Notes: generated by a model from the letters alone, not told the origin. A stretch of 64,000 nucleotides of DNA from Chloroflexota bacterium (GCA_020850535.1 JADZEM010000013.1:120181-184180), one strand, 5' to 3'. Positions 8,454 to 16,412 are shown, counted from the first letter of the stretch. A program made the numbers and translations.

Positions 8454-9265
8454 CGGTTGAGGCGCAGCCTGTCCTGCACCTGCTGGACGTGCGGAAGTCG
8501 TTTCGGGGGCGGGGCTGGCGCGCTTCCTCCCATGTGGTGCTGGACGGCGTGAGCTTCCGTGTCGAGCCAGGTGAGGCCGTCGGGCTGGTCGGTGGGAGCG
8601 GTGCCGGCAAGAGCACTATCGCCCGCCTGGTGGCCGGGCTGGAGCCGGCCGACAGCGGCGAGATCCTTTTCGAGGGAACGGCCATCGCTGGCCTGCGCGG
8701 CGATGCGCTACGGGCGATGCGGCGGCGGCTGCATCTGGTCTTTCAGGATCCGTACGACGCCCTGCCGCCGACCATGCACATCCGCGACGTGGTGGCCGAG
8801 CCGCTGACGATCCACGGCATCGGCACACCTGCCGAACGGTTGGTGCGCGTCTGCGAGGCGCTCGACGCGGTGTCGCTGACGCCGGCCGACCGGTTCCTGA
8901 ACCGCTTCCCCCATCAGTTGTCCGGAGGGGAGCGGCAGCGTGTGGCGCTGGCGCGGGCCGTGATTCTGCATCCGCGCCTGATCGTCGCCGACGAGCCGAC
9001 GACCATGCTGGATGTCTCGCTCCGCCTGGAGCTGCTTGCGCTGATGACCCGCCTCGGCCGCGAGCAGGGCATCAGCTACCTCTACATCACCCATGACCTC
9101 GCCCTGGCGCGGGCGTTTTGCGACCGTCTGCTGATCCTCGACCAGGGTCAGATCGTCGAGGCCGGACCGTCCGGCCAGATTATCGAACAGCCCGAGCACC
9201 CCTACACCCAGCGGCTGGTGGGGGCCGCCGTCTCCCTGCCCGACGAGGCCTGGCGGCCGACGTGA
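8450..9265 (+). CDS. Peptide ABC transporter ATPase, DppF type
   Basis: 271-residue ABC ATPase, second nucleotide-binding subunit of the importer. Motifs: Walker A GGSGAGKST near 46, FQDPYDALPP Q-loop, signature LSGGERQR, Walker B LIVADEPTTML, switch histidine in YITHDLA, and the C-terminal HPYTQRL motif of the Dpp/Opp class. DEPTTML (instead of DEPTSALD) is a mild variation. Start ATG lies within the ATGA overlap with the fused permease-ATPase. It should heterodimerise with the ATPase half of that protein beneath the membrane permeases. Confidence 0.92.
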   Translation: MTVEAQPVLHLLDVRKSFRGRGWRASSHVVLDGVSFRVEPGEAVGLVGGSGAGKSTIARLVAGLEPADSGEILFEGTAIAGLRGDALRAMRRRLHLVFQDPYDALPPTMHIRDVVAEPLTIHGIGTPAERLVRVCEALDAVSLTPADRFLNRFPHQLSGGERQRVALARAVILHPRLIVADEPTTMLDVSLRLELLALMTRLGREQGISYLYITHDLALARAFCDRLLILDQGQIVEAGPSGQIIEQPEHPYTQRLVGAAVSLPDEAWRPT

Positions 9266-9297
9266 AGACGCGGCCGACGTTCAGACAAGGTGCGTGC

Positions 9298-9927
9298 ATG
9301 TCCGGAATCGCGCTGCTCCACCCCTCCCGAAGCTACACCCATGCACAGGTGTCAGACTCGGACCTCCGCGACGCCATCGTCGCCCACGACATCTACGATC
9401 TGCCCGCGCTCGACCTCAGCGCCTACGGCGGCCTGATCGTCTCCAGCGGCTGTGACCAGGAGTTTCTGCTGCTGCACCGCGACCGGGTGCGCGCCTTCCT
9501 CGACGCCGGCAAGGTGCTGGCGTTCAGCGGCCACCTGTTCCGCCCCTGGCTGCCGGGCGCCGGTATGTTCCATCCGAAGACGATCCGCTCGTACCACGAC
9601 TACGTGGTGTCGCTGGTCGCTGACCACCCGGTGTTCGAGGGTGTCCGCGCCGAGGATCTGACGTTCCGTAAGGGGGTGGCTGGCTTCTTTGCACGCGGTC
9701 ACCACGAGCCGCCGGCCGGCGCGGAGATCATCGCGATGCTGCCCGGCGGCGAGCCCATCGTCTACGTGGATCGCGTCTCCACGCGTGGGGTCATCCTGGT
9801 GCACGCTGGCAACGATCTGCTGGCATCGGTGGACCGCGACTCGACCGCTGGACGGATCGCAGGGCAGTTGTTGCGCTGGATGCTCGCCGAGGCCGACGCC
9901 CTTACGCGCGTGGAGGTGCCCGCATGA
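9298..9927 (+). CDS. Unassigned GATase1-like protein, pair member A2
   Basis: 209 residues; paralogue of A1. ATG at 9298 with ACAAGG upstream; the longer in-frame extension is a shadow of the ATPase gene. Shared with A1: IYDLPALDLS, YGGLIVSSGCDQEFL, LHRDRVRAFLDAGKVLAFSGHLFRPWLPGAG, DHPVFEGV, and YVDRVSTRGVILVHAG. The position of a GATase1 nucleophile is FSGH, again without cysteine; a CDQE cysteine earlier in the protein is not conserved in A1 (RVDQE). Begins 32 bases after the DppF-like ATPase and overlaps B2 by ATGA. Function unknown; amidotransferase-like fold is inferred from strand-helix periodicity. Confidence 0.8.
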   Translation: MSGIALLHPSRSYTHAQVSDSDLRDAIVAHDIYDLPALDLSAYGGLIVSSGCDQEFLLLHRDRVRAFLDAGKVLAFSGHLFRPWLPGAGMFHPKTIRSYHDYVVSLVADHPVFEGVRAEDLTFRKGVAGFFARGHHEPPAGAEIIAMLPGGEPIVYVDRVSTRGVILVHAGNDLLASVDRDSTAGRIAGQLLRWMLAEADALTRVEVPA

Positions 9928-10643
9928 GCGGCCAGCCCGACCAGCCTGGGACGGTTCAGCCGAGCACGCCGATGGTGGCGACGGCGCCCGACGCGACCGC
10001 GCGGAAAGCACCGGCGATGCGTCGTCCGAAGCGGCTCGCGGCGGTCTACGGCGGCACCCCGTTCCAGAACCGCACGCTCAACGAGCCGAAGTACCGCAAG
10101 CACATCGACGAGATCATCTACCTGCTCGATCTGCCGACCGTCGACCTGTCCCAGTACGACGCGGTCATCATCCCCGACCGCATGCACCCCGACCGGCTGA
10201 TGGCAGGCCAGGAGGGGATTCTGCAGTACCTGGATCAGGGCGGCACGGTGATCGCCTTCGGCGAGCAGCCGACGCCACTCCTGCCCGGTGTGGACTGGGA
10301 GTACCGCCCCACCAACTTCTGGTGGTGGCTGGAGCCGAACGCCAGGAGCGGGCTGGTACTGAAGAAGCCAGAGCACAGCCTGTTCAACTACCTCACGCTG
10401 GCCGACTGCACCTGGCATCAGCACGGCGTGTTCACCCCGCCCGTGGGGGCCGAGACACTCGTTGCGATGGAAGACGGCGGCGTCGTGATGTACATGGACG
10501 AGGTCAGCACGCCCGGCCGGCTGCTCGTGACCTGCCTCGACCCGATTGCCCACTACGGCTCGTACTTTATGCCGGCCACCGAGCGTTTCCTGGATGGATT
10601 CCTGCCCTGGGTGAGCGCGGAGCTGCTCGGCAAGCGCCAGTAG
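9924..10643 (+). CDS. Unassigned GATase1-like protein, pair member B2
   Basis: 239 residues; paralogue of B1 and last gene of the importer operon. An N-terminal extension of about 30 residues (Pro/Ala/Thr-rich) precedes KRLAAVYGGTPFQNR. Shared with B1: YGGT, SQYDAVIIPDRMHPD-type strand, GGTVIAFGEQP, a tryptophan-rich region (NFWWWLEP), the CTWHQHG motif aligned to IWHHHG, and YMDEVSTPGRLLVTCLDP. The conserved H-x-H before glycine and the conserved Asp in D-x-VST are candidates for function. A strong hairpin 13 bases after the stop ends the operon. Function not recognised. Confidence 0.8.
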   Translation: MSGQPDQPGTVQPSTPMVATAPDATARKAPAMRRPKRLAAVYGGTPFQNRTLNEPKYRKHIDEIIYLLDLPTVDLSQYDAVIIPDRMHPDRLMAGQEGILQYLDQGGTVIAFGEQPTPLLPGVDWEYRPTNFWWWLEPNARSGLVLKKPEHSLFNYLTLADCTWHQHGVFTPPVGAETLVAMEDGGVVMYMDEVSTPGRLLVTCLDPIAHYGSYFMPATERFLDGFLPWVSAELLGKRQ

Positions 10644-10656
10644 GCGCGAGACGCGG

Positions 10657-10694
10657 GCGTCGGCGTCCGGGCTGCACGGTCCGGACGCCGACGC
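10657..10694. terminator. Bidirectional terminator hairpin, 14-base perfect stem
   Basis: GCGTCGGCGTCCGG pairs exactly with CCGGACGCCGACGC around a ten-base loop. It separates the convergent importer operon and the OB-fold lipoprotein gene. No T-run on either strand, typical of high-GC hairpin terminators. Confidence 0.7.
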
Positions 10695-10711
10695 ACGCCG
10701 CGCCACGCCGG

Positions 10712-11488
10712 TCAGCGGGCGGCCCGAAGCTGGCTCGGGGAGCTGACGGCGATCTGCGGGCGCTGCTGGAACAGCTCGACCGGCCCCGTCACGCACAGGC
10801 TCCTGCCCTGCCAGCTCTCGGGCGGCGGCTGGAACTGCCGCCGGTCCGTGCCCCAGATCACGGCGGTGAAGACGTGGTTCGGATAGGGGGCGTCGTTGAG
10901 GAACGTCGGCTGGCCGCGCGTGTTCGGCTGGTACGACGCGGCCACGCGCGGGATCGCGATGGTTGCCTGCTTCCCCGCGAGTTGCCCGGCCCGCGTGGCC
11001 AGGACCGCGCCCGGCCCGCACAGCGCCACGGCCTCCTGGTCTGTCGCGTTGGCCTCCGCCACTGCGACGGCCGAGGTCGCCACGCCGAGGATGTCCGGCT
11101 GCGCGTTGGCACGGGCGTCCGTGCTGACGGCCGGCGAGGCGACGGCCCCCGGCAGCCCGGCCACCGAGGTCGCGATGACCGCCACCGGGCTGGCTGCTGT
11201 GGCCGCGCCGTTGGCCGCCGGCGACGGTCTGGTCGTCGGCCTGGCGGCTGCCGCGACAACGGTTGGCGGCGCGGCCGGCTTCGCCGGAGCGGACGTCGGT
11301 CTGGCGGCAGCCGCGCCGTTCGGCTTCTCGGGGGAGGACGCTGTCGAGCGGGGAGCGGCCGTCGCAGCGGTCGCCGTGGGGGCTGGCGCGATGGCCGCCG
11401 GTGGCTGCGATTGCACGACCGGCCAGCAGCCTACCAGCACCGCGACCCCCGCCACCACGAGCCCTAAAAGCACAAGTGTTCTATTCAC
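10712..11488 (-). CDS. Putative lipoprotein with C-terminal OB-fold-like domain
   Basis: 258 residues from a GTG start. The N-terminal hydrophobic stretch ends in LVGC, a plausible lipobox, followed by about 110 residues of low-complexity Ala/Pro/Thr. The C-terminal 120 residues carry a recognisable pattern: AGKQATIAIPRVAASYQ, TRGQPTFLND, YPNHVFTAVIWG, then LCVTGPVELFQQRPQIAVSSPSQL. That PTFLN...FTVVIWG...VTG...QI...SPSQ pattern is found in small bacterial OB-fold modules often attached to nucleases. No catalytic motif is visible, so it may bind nucleic acid or another ligand at the cell surface. Ends near the shared hairpin with the importer operon. Confidence 0.72.
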   Translation of the reverse strand: MNRTLVLLGLVVAGVAVLVGCWPVVQSQPPAAIAPAPTATAATAAPRSTASSPEKPNGAAAARPTSAPAKPAAPPTVVAAAARPTTRPSPAANGAATAASPVAVIATSVAGLPGAVASPAVSTDARANAQPDILGVATSAVAVAEANATDQEAVALCGPGAVLATRAGQLAGKQATIAIPRVAASYQPNTRGQPTFLNDAPYPNHVFTAVIWGTDRRQFQPPPESWQGRSLCVTGPVELFQQRPQIAVSSPSQLRAAR

Positions 11489-11539
11489 GAGGGCATGGTA
11501 CTACGGCTACCCTCCCTCGGCAGGGAGCACTGAATCACG

Positions 11540-12679
11540 ATGCCGTACCAGCAGCCGATCCGTTGCGCCGCGTTGGCGGTGAGCCGCATACCTGTCAACC
11601 ACCGTGGTGACTGGGTCTTCGTCGCCCTCACGGATGCGGCCGGCCGCGTGGGGTATGGCGAGGCGTCCCACAGCGGCGACGATGCCGCCACCATCGCCCT
11701 GCTGACGGGGCCGCTCCAGCAGCACGTGCTCGGCGTCGTCTGGGACGACCCCGCGGCAGCCTGGGCGGTGCTGGATCAGGCGGCTCCCGCTGGCACGCCG
11801 CGCCGGGTGGCGGCCACCGCTGCCAGTGCCGTCGAGCAGGCGTTGTGGGATCTCCGCGCCCAGGTGGAGGGCGTGCCGCTTCCCCACCTGCTCGGCGCGC
11901 GTCCCGATCAGCGGACGGTGCCGCTCTACGCCAACATCAACCGCGCCACCGTGGAGCGGATGCCGGCTGGCTTCGCGGCCAACGCCGCGCGGGCCGTCCG
12001 CGAGGGGTTTCGCGCCATCAAGCTCGCGCCGTTCGACGAGGTCGTGTACGGCTCGCTGCCCGGTGAGCGCCGCCGCCTCGCCGAGCCTGGGCTGGCGCGC
12101 GTCGCGGCCGTTCGTGAGGCCGTCGGGCCAGAGATCCGGGTGCAGGTGGACTGCCACTGGCGCTTCGACGTGGCGAGCGCCCTGGAGGTAGCCTCGGAGC
12201 TGGCGGCGCTCAACGTCGGCTGGCTCGAAGACCCCGTCCCGTACGAGGATGGCCCCGAGGACACGCTGGCCGTCAGGCTGAGAGCGCCGCTGCCGGTGGC
12301 CACCGGCGAGCGACTCATCAGCGCGGCGGCCTTCGAGCCGTTCCTCGCAGCCGGCGCGGCGGAGTTCTACCTGCCGGATGTGAAGCACATCGGCGGTATC
12401 GGCGAGTTATTGAAACTGGCCGCTGCCAGCAAGGATCGGGGCGTCTGGATCACGCCGCACAACCCGAGCGGGCCGATCAGCACCCTGGCGAGCGCGTCGG
12501 CCCTGGCGAGCGTGCCGCACGCCGCGCCGCTGGAGTTCGCGTGGGGCGAGGCCGACTGGCGGCCCACCGTCCTCGATCCTGCCGAGCGCATCGAGGGCGG
12601 CGCACTGGTGCTGCCGTTGGGCCGCCCGGGCCTCGGCGCGGCTCTGGCCCCCCAATTCACGAGTTCCGGAATAGCCTGA
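11540..12679 (+). CDS. Mandelate racemase/muconate lactonizing enzyme family protein
   Basis: 379-residue enolase-superfamily enzyme (capping domain about 1-125, TIM barrel after). Metal ligands appear as Asp204 (VDCH), Glu230 (WLEDP) and Glu257 (ATGER). Lys161 (AIKLAPF) and the His307-Asp280 pair (TPHNPSGP, LPDVKH) are candidate acid/base residues, as in sugar-acid dehydratases and racemases of this family. The usual KxK motif is reduced to one lysine. Substrate, probably an alpha-hydroxy acid or sugar acid, cannot be named. It is divergent from the lipoprotein at 11488 across only 51 bases, in which CTCCCT and AGGGAG form a small hairpin. Confidence 0.88.
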   Translation: MPYQQPIRCAALAVSRIPVNHRGDWVFVALTDAAGRVGYGEASHSGDDAATIALLTGPLQQHVLGVVWDDPAAAWAVLDQAAPAGTPRRVAATAASAVEQALWDLRAQVEGVPLPHLLGARPDQRTVPLYANINRATVERMPAGFAANAARAVREGFRAIKLAPFDEVVYGSLPGERRRLAEPGLARVAAVREAVGPEIRVQVDCHWRFDVASALEVASELAALNVGWLEDPVPYEDGPEDTLAVRLRAPLPVATGERLISAAAFEPFLAAGAAEFYLPDVKHIGGIGELLKLAAASKDRGVWITPHNPSGPISTLASASALASVPHAAPLEFAWGEADWRPTVLDPAERIEGGALVLPLGRPGLGAALAPQFTSSGIA

Positions 12680-12702
12680 TGCTGGCGTGCCTCGGCGTTG
12701 CG

Positions 12703-13086
12703 CTAATAGTGCGAAGGGACGCGGAGGAAGTCGATGCGCTCGGTCCAGTCCGCGTGACATTCCTGGTCCCAGAACAGCTCAAGTGCGCGAACGAGGCGAC
12801 CGAAATTGTTGGTGTGGGTCAGATCCCGCCGAACAAGGATGACGCCGGCATGGGCCTGCCCAAGTGCCCCCATCTCCCTGACGATCGCCGGAATAGTGTT
12901 CACGTCACTGGAGACAAGCGTGAGTCTGTCCTCGGCCGCGGCGAGGAGTACCACATCATCAGGCATGCCAGAAAGCTGGCCGCCGCGCCATTGCTGTACC
13001 GTGGTGATGCTGATCTCCGGACGCCGCCGTGCCAGCGTATCAGCGATGACGTGCGAGATGTGCTCGTCGAGAAGCAGGCGCAGCAT
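12703..13086 (-). CDS. DUF5615-type PIN-like toxin
   Basis: 127 residues. Start ATG overlaps the antitoxin stop (TGATG); an in-frame TTG one codon earlier is less likely. N-terminal LRLLLDEHIS supplies the first acidic pair of the PIN-like fold, and LVSSDVNTIPA the second acidic site; the pattern is that of Mut7-C/DUF5615 nucleases, which are predicted RNases in toxin-antitoxin pairs. The upstream partner is a ribbon-helix-helix/DUF433-like protein, the usual arrangement. It converges on the enolase-family gene with 23 bases between them. Confidence 0.82.
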   Translation of the reverse strand: MLRLLLDEHISHVIADTLARRRPEISITTVQQWRGGQLSGMPDDVVLLAAAEDRLTLVSSDVNTIPAIVREMGALGQAHAGVILVRRDLTHTNNFGRLVRALELFWDQECHADWTERIDFLRVPSHY

Positions 13087-13529
13087 CAAGGCGTCAGCGG
13101 ATCAGCATCGTCCTGCACGACGATGGTCGTCAACCGAATACTCGGCAGGACACGCTGCAAGTCCTCAAAGGTGACTGCGTCGTTCTCAGCAATCATTCGG
13201 TCGATCTCTTCAGGATAGGCTGCGTAGTAGTTGAGGGCCGCCTGAACCCGGTGCACCGGTAGTTGAAGGTGTTCAGCAGTCCTCGCAGGGTCGAGGTCAT
13301 AGTCCTGGGCGGCCATGATGAGCTTCCAGAGCCGGATACTGCCCTTCAGGCAGGCGAGGCGCTGCCCCTGGAACTCGCGGAACTCGATGTCGGCGAACTC
13401 CTGCTGCCGCAGCCACTCCTCGATCGAGCGCGCGCCGGTCTCGCTCACCGAGCGGCCAGCCCGCCGGGCGACCTTCTTGAGGCGCTCGGCCGTCGCCTCA
13501 GGCAGACGCAGCGTCACCACTTTCGACAT
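13086..13529 (-). CDS. Antitoxin: ribbon-helix-helix plus DUF433-like region
   Basis: 147 residues; ATG at 13529 behind GAGGTG. A longer frame upstream lacks a ribosome-binding site and runs over the operator. Residues 1-45 (SKVVTLRLPEATAERLKK, then AGRSVSETGARSIEEWLR) form a ribbon-helix-helix DNA-binding motif. The C-terminal half contains a small helical segment (DLDPARTAEHLQLPVHRVQAALNYYAAYPEEIDRMI) matching DUF433-type antitoxins paired with PIN-like toxins. Likely neutralises the downstream toxin and represses the pair through the palindrome 29 bases upstream. It overlaps the toxin by one base, ensuring coupled synthesis. Confidence 0.82.
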   Translation of the reverse strand: MSKVVTLRLPEATAERLKKVARRAGRSVSETGARSIEEWLRQQEFADIEFREFQGQRLACLKGSIRLWKLIMAAQDYDLDPARTAEHLQLPVHRVQAALNYYAAYPEEIDRMIAENDAVTFEDLQRVLPSIRLTTIVVQDDADPLTP

Positions 13530-13557
13530 CCGCGGGCACCTCATACGTCCGGGTGAT

Positions 13558-13575
13558 GCGGGTGTATACACCCGC
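13558..13575. promoter_or_regulatory. 18-base perfect palindrome, likely antitoxin operator
   Basis: GCGGGTGTA followed by TACACCCGC, centred 37 bases before the antitoxin start. A related half-site GTATACCC follows at 13583-13590 on the same face. Ribbon-helix-helix antitoxins autoregulate by binding such tandem palindromes, so autorepression is the natural reading. Confidence 0.7.
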
Positions 13576-13606
13576 ATCAGAAGTATACCCGTGTCTCCAC
13601 ACACAG

Positions 13607-13638
13607 AGAGGCCGCCGGGCACATGCCCGGCGGCCTCT
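13607..13638 (-). terminator. Terminator of the che operon
   Basis: A 14-base perfect stem (AGAGGCCGCCGGGC with its complement) closes a four-base ACAT loop. It lies 48 bases beyond the cheR stop in the direction of che transcription and just upstream of the antitoxin promoter, insulating the two units. Confidence 0.75.
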
Positions 13639-13685
13639 TCGATCTACCCTGATGGCTGGCGCCTGAAAGCTGATCGCTCCCAGTC

Positions 13686-14525
13686 CTACCGCATCCCGGC
13701 GGCCATCCGCAGGCGCGGCCGGCCGGCCACCCCGGCCTGCTCTTCCTTCCGGTAGAACGACGGCCCGATGGACGACAGCCCCAGCTGGTGCGCGGCAGCC
13801 ACCATCTCGGTGCCGCCCACGAACAGCACGCCACCCGGCCGCAGCGCCCCGACGAGATGATCGTAGAGGGTTGCCTTGGCCTCGTCGGTGAAGTAGATCA
13901 CCACGTTCCGGCAGAGGATCAGGTCGTAGCCCTGGGCCGGCGGCGCGGTCAGCAGGTTGTGGAGCTTGATGTCCACCAGCTGCCGCACATCTGACTTCAC
14001 CGTGTAGGTGCCGTCTGGCATCTTGGTGAACGCCTTCTCCAGCCGGGCCGGCGCGACGTTCTTCAGCTCGGCCTGGACGTACTTGTTGGCGCGGCGAGCC
14101 CGGTCGACAATCGTCACGTCCACGTCGGTGGCCGTGATCTTGTGTGAGAGCGTCGGGGCCAGCTCCTTGAGGAGGATCGCCACGGAGTACGGCTCCGCAC
14201 CGATGGAGCAGGCCGCGCTCCAGACCTTCAACGCTGTCCGCCCGGCCAGCAGCTCCGGCAGCACCTTGCTCTCCAGGTAGCGGAAGCGGTCCGGATCCCG
14301 GAAGAACTCGGTGACGTTGATGGTGAAGTAGTCGCGGAACTCCTGCAGCCGGGACTGATCGCGCTCCAGCAGCTTGGCGTACTCGGCAAAGCCGTTGACG
14401 CCGACACGTGCGACCAGTGCGTCAAGCCGCCGTCGCATCTGCCCCTGCCGGTAAGACGCCAGATCGACGCCGATCAGCCGCTGTACAGTCTTCTGGAATT
14501 GTGCATAGCCAAGGTCGTCGATCAT
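13686..14525 (-). CDS. cheR: Chemotaxis protein methyltransferase CheR
   Basis: 279 residues, normal length. N-terminal helical domain (FQKTVQRLIGVDLASYRQGQMRRRLDALV) contacts receptors; the SAM-binding domain includes the WSAACSIGAEPYSVAI motif I and the late LILCRNVVIYFT motif. It methylates glutamates on chemoreceptors using S-adenosylmethionine, opposing CheB. Last gene of the che operon, four bases after cheB; a strong hairpin follows. The chemoreceptor at 49547 is a plausible substrate. Confidence 0.96.
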   Translation of the reverse strand: MIDDLGYAQFQKTVQRLIGVDLASYRQGQMRRRLDALVARVGVNGFAEYAKLLERDQSRLQEFRDYFTINVTEFFRDPDRFRYLESKVLPELLAGRTALKVWSAACSIGAEPYSVAILLKELAPTLSHKITATDVDVTIVDRARRANKYVQAELKNVAPARLEKAFTKMPDGTYTVKSDVRQLVDIKLHNLLTAPPAQGYDLILCRNVVIYFTDEAKATLYDHLVGALRPGGVLFVGGTEMVAAAHQLGLSSIGPSFYRKEEQAGVAGRPRLRMAAGMR

Positions 14526-14529
14526 CGGA

Positions 14530-15921
14530 TCACCTCTTGGAGAAGCGCGGTTTGAGTGTTGGGAGGCGGCGTACGATGGCAGCCGCCATGTGATCCAGCG
14601 GGACGACTTCGTCTGACAGGCCGTGCTCGACGACGGAGCGCGGCATCCCGTAGACCACGCAGGTGGACTCGTCTTCGGCCAGCACCTGGCCGCCAGCGTC
14701 CTTGACGGCGCGAGCGCCCTCGGTGCCGTCCTCGCCCATGCCCGTGAGGATCGCGGTCAGGACAGCCGGGCCGAACGTGGCCGCCGCGGTTTCGAGCGTC
14801 GTATCGACCGCCGGGCGCACGCCGTGCCGGCGCGGTCCCATCTCCAGCTGCACGCGGCGGCCAGAGACCTTCATGTGGAAATCGCCTGGGGCCACCAGCA
14901 CCCGCCCGACGCTGAGCTGGTCGCCATCCTTCGCTTCGGAGACCTCCAGCGGGCAGATCTGGTTCAGCCGCTCCGCCAGCGACTTCGTGAAGCCAGCCGG
15001 CAGGTGCTGGACGATGACGACCGCTGCCGGCAGGTCAGCCGGCAGGCCGGAAACGACTTCCGCCAGCGCGCGCGGCCCGCCCGTGGACGAGCCGATGACC
15101 AGCAGCCGGTCTGGCTCGCGGATCGGCTGCGGTGCGGCAGCTCCGCCACCGGCCAGCCCGGTCCCGTTGGCCGTGCCCAGGGCGCTGCCCGGGCGCGGCG
15201 CGGCCGAGGCCGTCGCCGAAGACGTGCTCGGCGTGGGCAACGTTGCGTGGAGCAGCGGTCGGCGCACCCGGGCCTGGGAGGCCCGCTTGACCTTGGCGAT
15301 CAGCTCGTCGCCGAGAGCAGCCAGGCCGCCGGGCACGTTGGCGGACGGCTTCTGCATGAAGTCCACCGCGCCGAGCGCCAGGGCCTTGACCGTGGCCTCC
15401 GCGCCGGCCGCCGTCAGGCTGCTGAGCATGACGACGGGGCGCGGGTAGTGCTCCATCAGCATCTTGAGCGCGGAGAGGCCGTCCATGTGCGGCATCTCCA
15501 CGTCCATCGTCAGGACGTCCGGCTGGAGCTTCTCGACCTTCGCGAGCGCCTCCAGCCCATCCCGCGCGACGTCCACCACCTCGATACCTGTATCGGCAGT
15601 CAGCAGCCGCCGGACGGCCTGGCGCATCAGCACCGAGTCATCCACGATCAGGACGCGAATCGGCCGGTCGCTCGCCGGGGTGGGCGTCGGCTGGGCGGGC
15701 CGAGGGGCTGGCCCGGTGACGCCAGCGGGGCGAGCCACCGGTGCGGGCGGCGCGCTCGGGCGGAGCGGGGCCGCTGGCCGGTTGGGCAATCCAAACGAAG
15801 AGCCGGGCGTCCCAGCCGGGCGGGCTGGCTCGAACCGGGAGGCTGGCCGAAGAGGTGGGCGGGCCGGCGGCTGGCCGGGGCTGCCGGCGCCAGGGTCGCG
15901 CGGGGGGAGGCGATCAGTCAT
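14530..15921 (-). CDS. cheB: Chemotaxis response regulator/protein-glutamate methylesterase CheB
   Basis: 463 residues, long for CheB (about 350). Residues 1-85 form a proline/alanine/arginine-rich extension of unknown role. The receiver domain spans about 87-205 with phosphoacceptor Asp140 (LTMDVEMPHMDG). A low-complexity linker (about 220-270) leads to the methylesterase domain with catalytic Ser279 (IGSSTGGPRA), His306 (VQHLPAGF) and Asp398 (TGMGEDG). It removes methyl groups, or deamidates receptor glutamines, when phosphorylated by CheA. ATGA overlap with cheD supports the chosen start and thus the reality of the extension. Confidence 0.96.
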   Translation of the reverse strand: MTDRLPPRDPGAGSPGQPPARPPLRPASRFEPARPAGTPGSSFGLPNRPAAPLRPSAPPAPVARPAGVTGPAPRPAQPTPTPASDRPIRVLIVDDSVLMRQAVRRLLTADTGIEVVDVARDGLEALAKVEKLQPDVLTMDVEMPHMDGLSALKMLMEHYPRPVVMLSSLTAAGAEATVKALALGAVDFMQKPSANVPGGLAALGDELIAKVKRASQARVRRPLLHATLPTPSTSSATASAAPRPGSALGTANGTGLAGGGAAAPQPIREPDRLLVIGSSTGGPRALAEVVSGLPADLPAAVVIVQHLPAGFTKSLAERLNQICPLEVSEAKDGDQLSVGRVLVAPGDFHMKVSGRRVQLEMGPRRHGVRPAVDTTLETAAATFGPAVLTAILTGMGEDGTEGARAVKDAGGQVLAEDESTCVVYGMPRSVVEHGLSDEVVPLDHMAAAIVRRLPTLKPRFSKR

Positions 15922-16412
15922 AGCTCTGTCTCGGTTCCACGGACGGTCCGCACCAGGACGCGCCCGGTCGACGGCTCAAGGCGCACGGTACGCCCCATGT
16001 TGCCGCCGGTCTGCTCGCCGAGAATGCGGATGTTGACGGACGCGAGCGCCTTCTTCACCGCCTCGATGTTGCGCTCGCCGATCTTTGGGAGGCTGCCGCC
16101 GCCGCCGATTGCCAGGACGGCAGCGCCGCCGGCGATCTTGCACTGCAGGCGAAACTTCTGCGCGCCAGCTTTGGCGAGGGCGTCGAGCATCGCTGGCACG
16201 GCGGTGTCGCCGAACTTGCCTGGCAGTGCCACGGAGCCGCCCGCAGGCGCAGCCGGCAAGACGACGTGGGCCATGGCGGCCACTTTGGTGCCGGGATCCC
16301 ACAGGCAGATCCCGATGCATGAGCCGAGGCTATAGGCCACCAGATCTTCAGATCGACTCAGGAAGAGATCACCTAGCCCGACAGCAATGACAGATGTAGC
16401 TGTAGCAATCAT
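15918..16412 (-). CDS. cheD: Chemoreceptor glutamine deamidase CheD
   Basis: 164 residues, normal for CheD. The papain-like catalytic residues are visible: cysteine in SLGSCIGICLWD, histidine in MAHVVLP, and the KIAGGA strand segment. CheD deamidates receptor glutamines and is also bound by CheC, boosting CheC phosphatase activity; the immediate cheC neighbour fits the Bacillus/Thermotoga-type adaptation circuit. Starts in the ATGA overlap with cheC and overlaps cheB the same way, giving a three-gene coupled block. Confidence 0.94.
   Translation of the reverse strand: MIATATSVIAVGLGDLFLSRSEDLVAYSLGSCIGICLWDPGTKVAAMAHVVLPAAPAGGSVALPGKFGDTAVPAMLDALAKAGAQKFRLQCKIAGGAAVLAIGGGGSLPKIGERNIEAVKKALASVNIRILGEQTGGNMGRTVRLEPSTGRVLVRTVRGTETEL

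Noticed and set aside
13087..13089. TTG start one codon before the DUF5615-type toxin ATG
   Set aside because: ATG 13086 overlaps the antitoxin stop as TGATG, the more usual coupling; the TTG adds one residue only.
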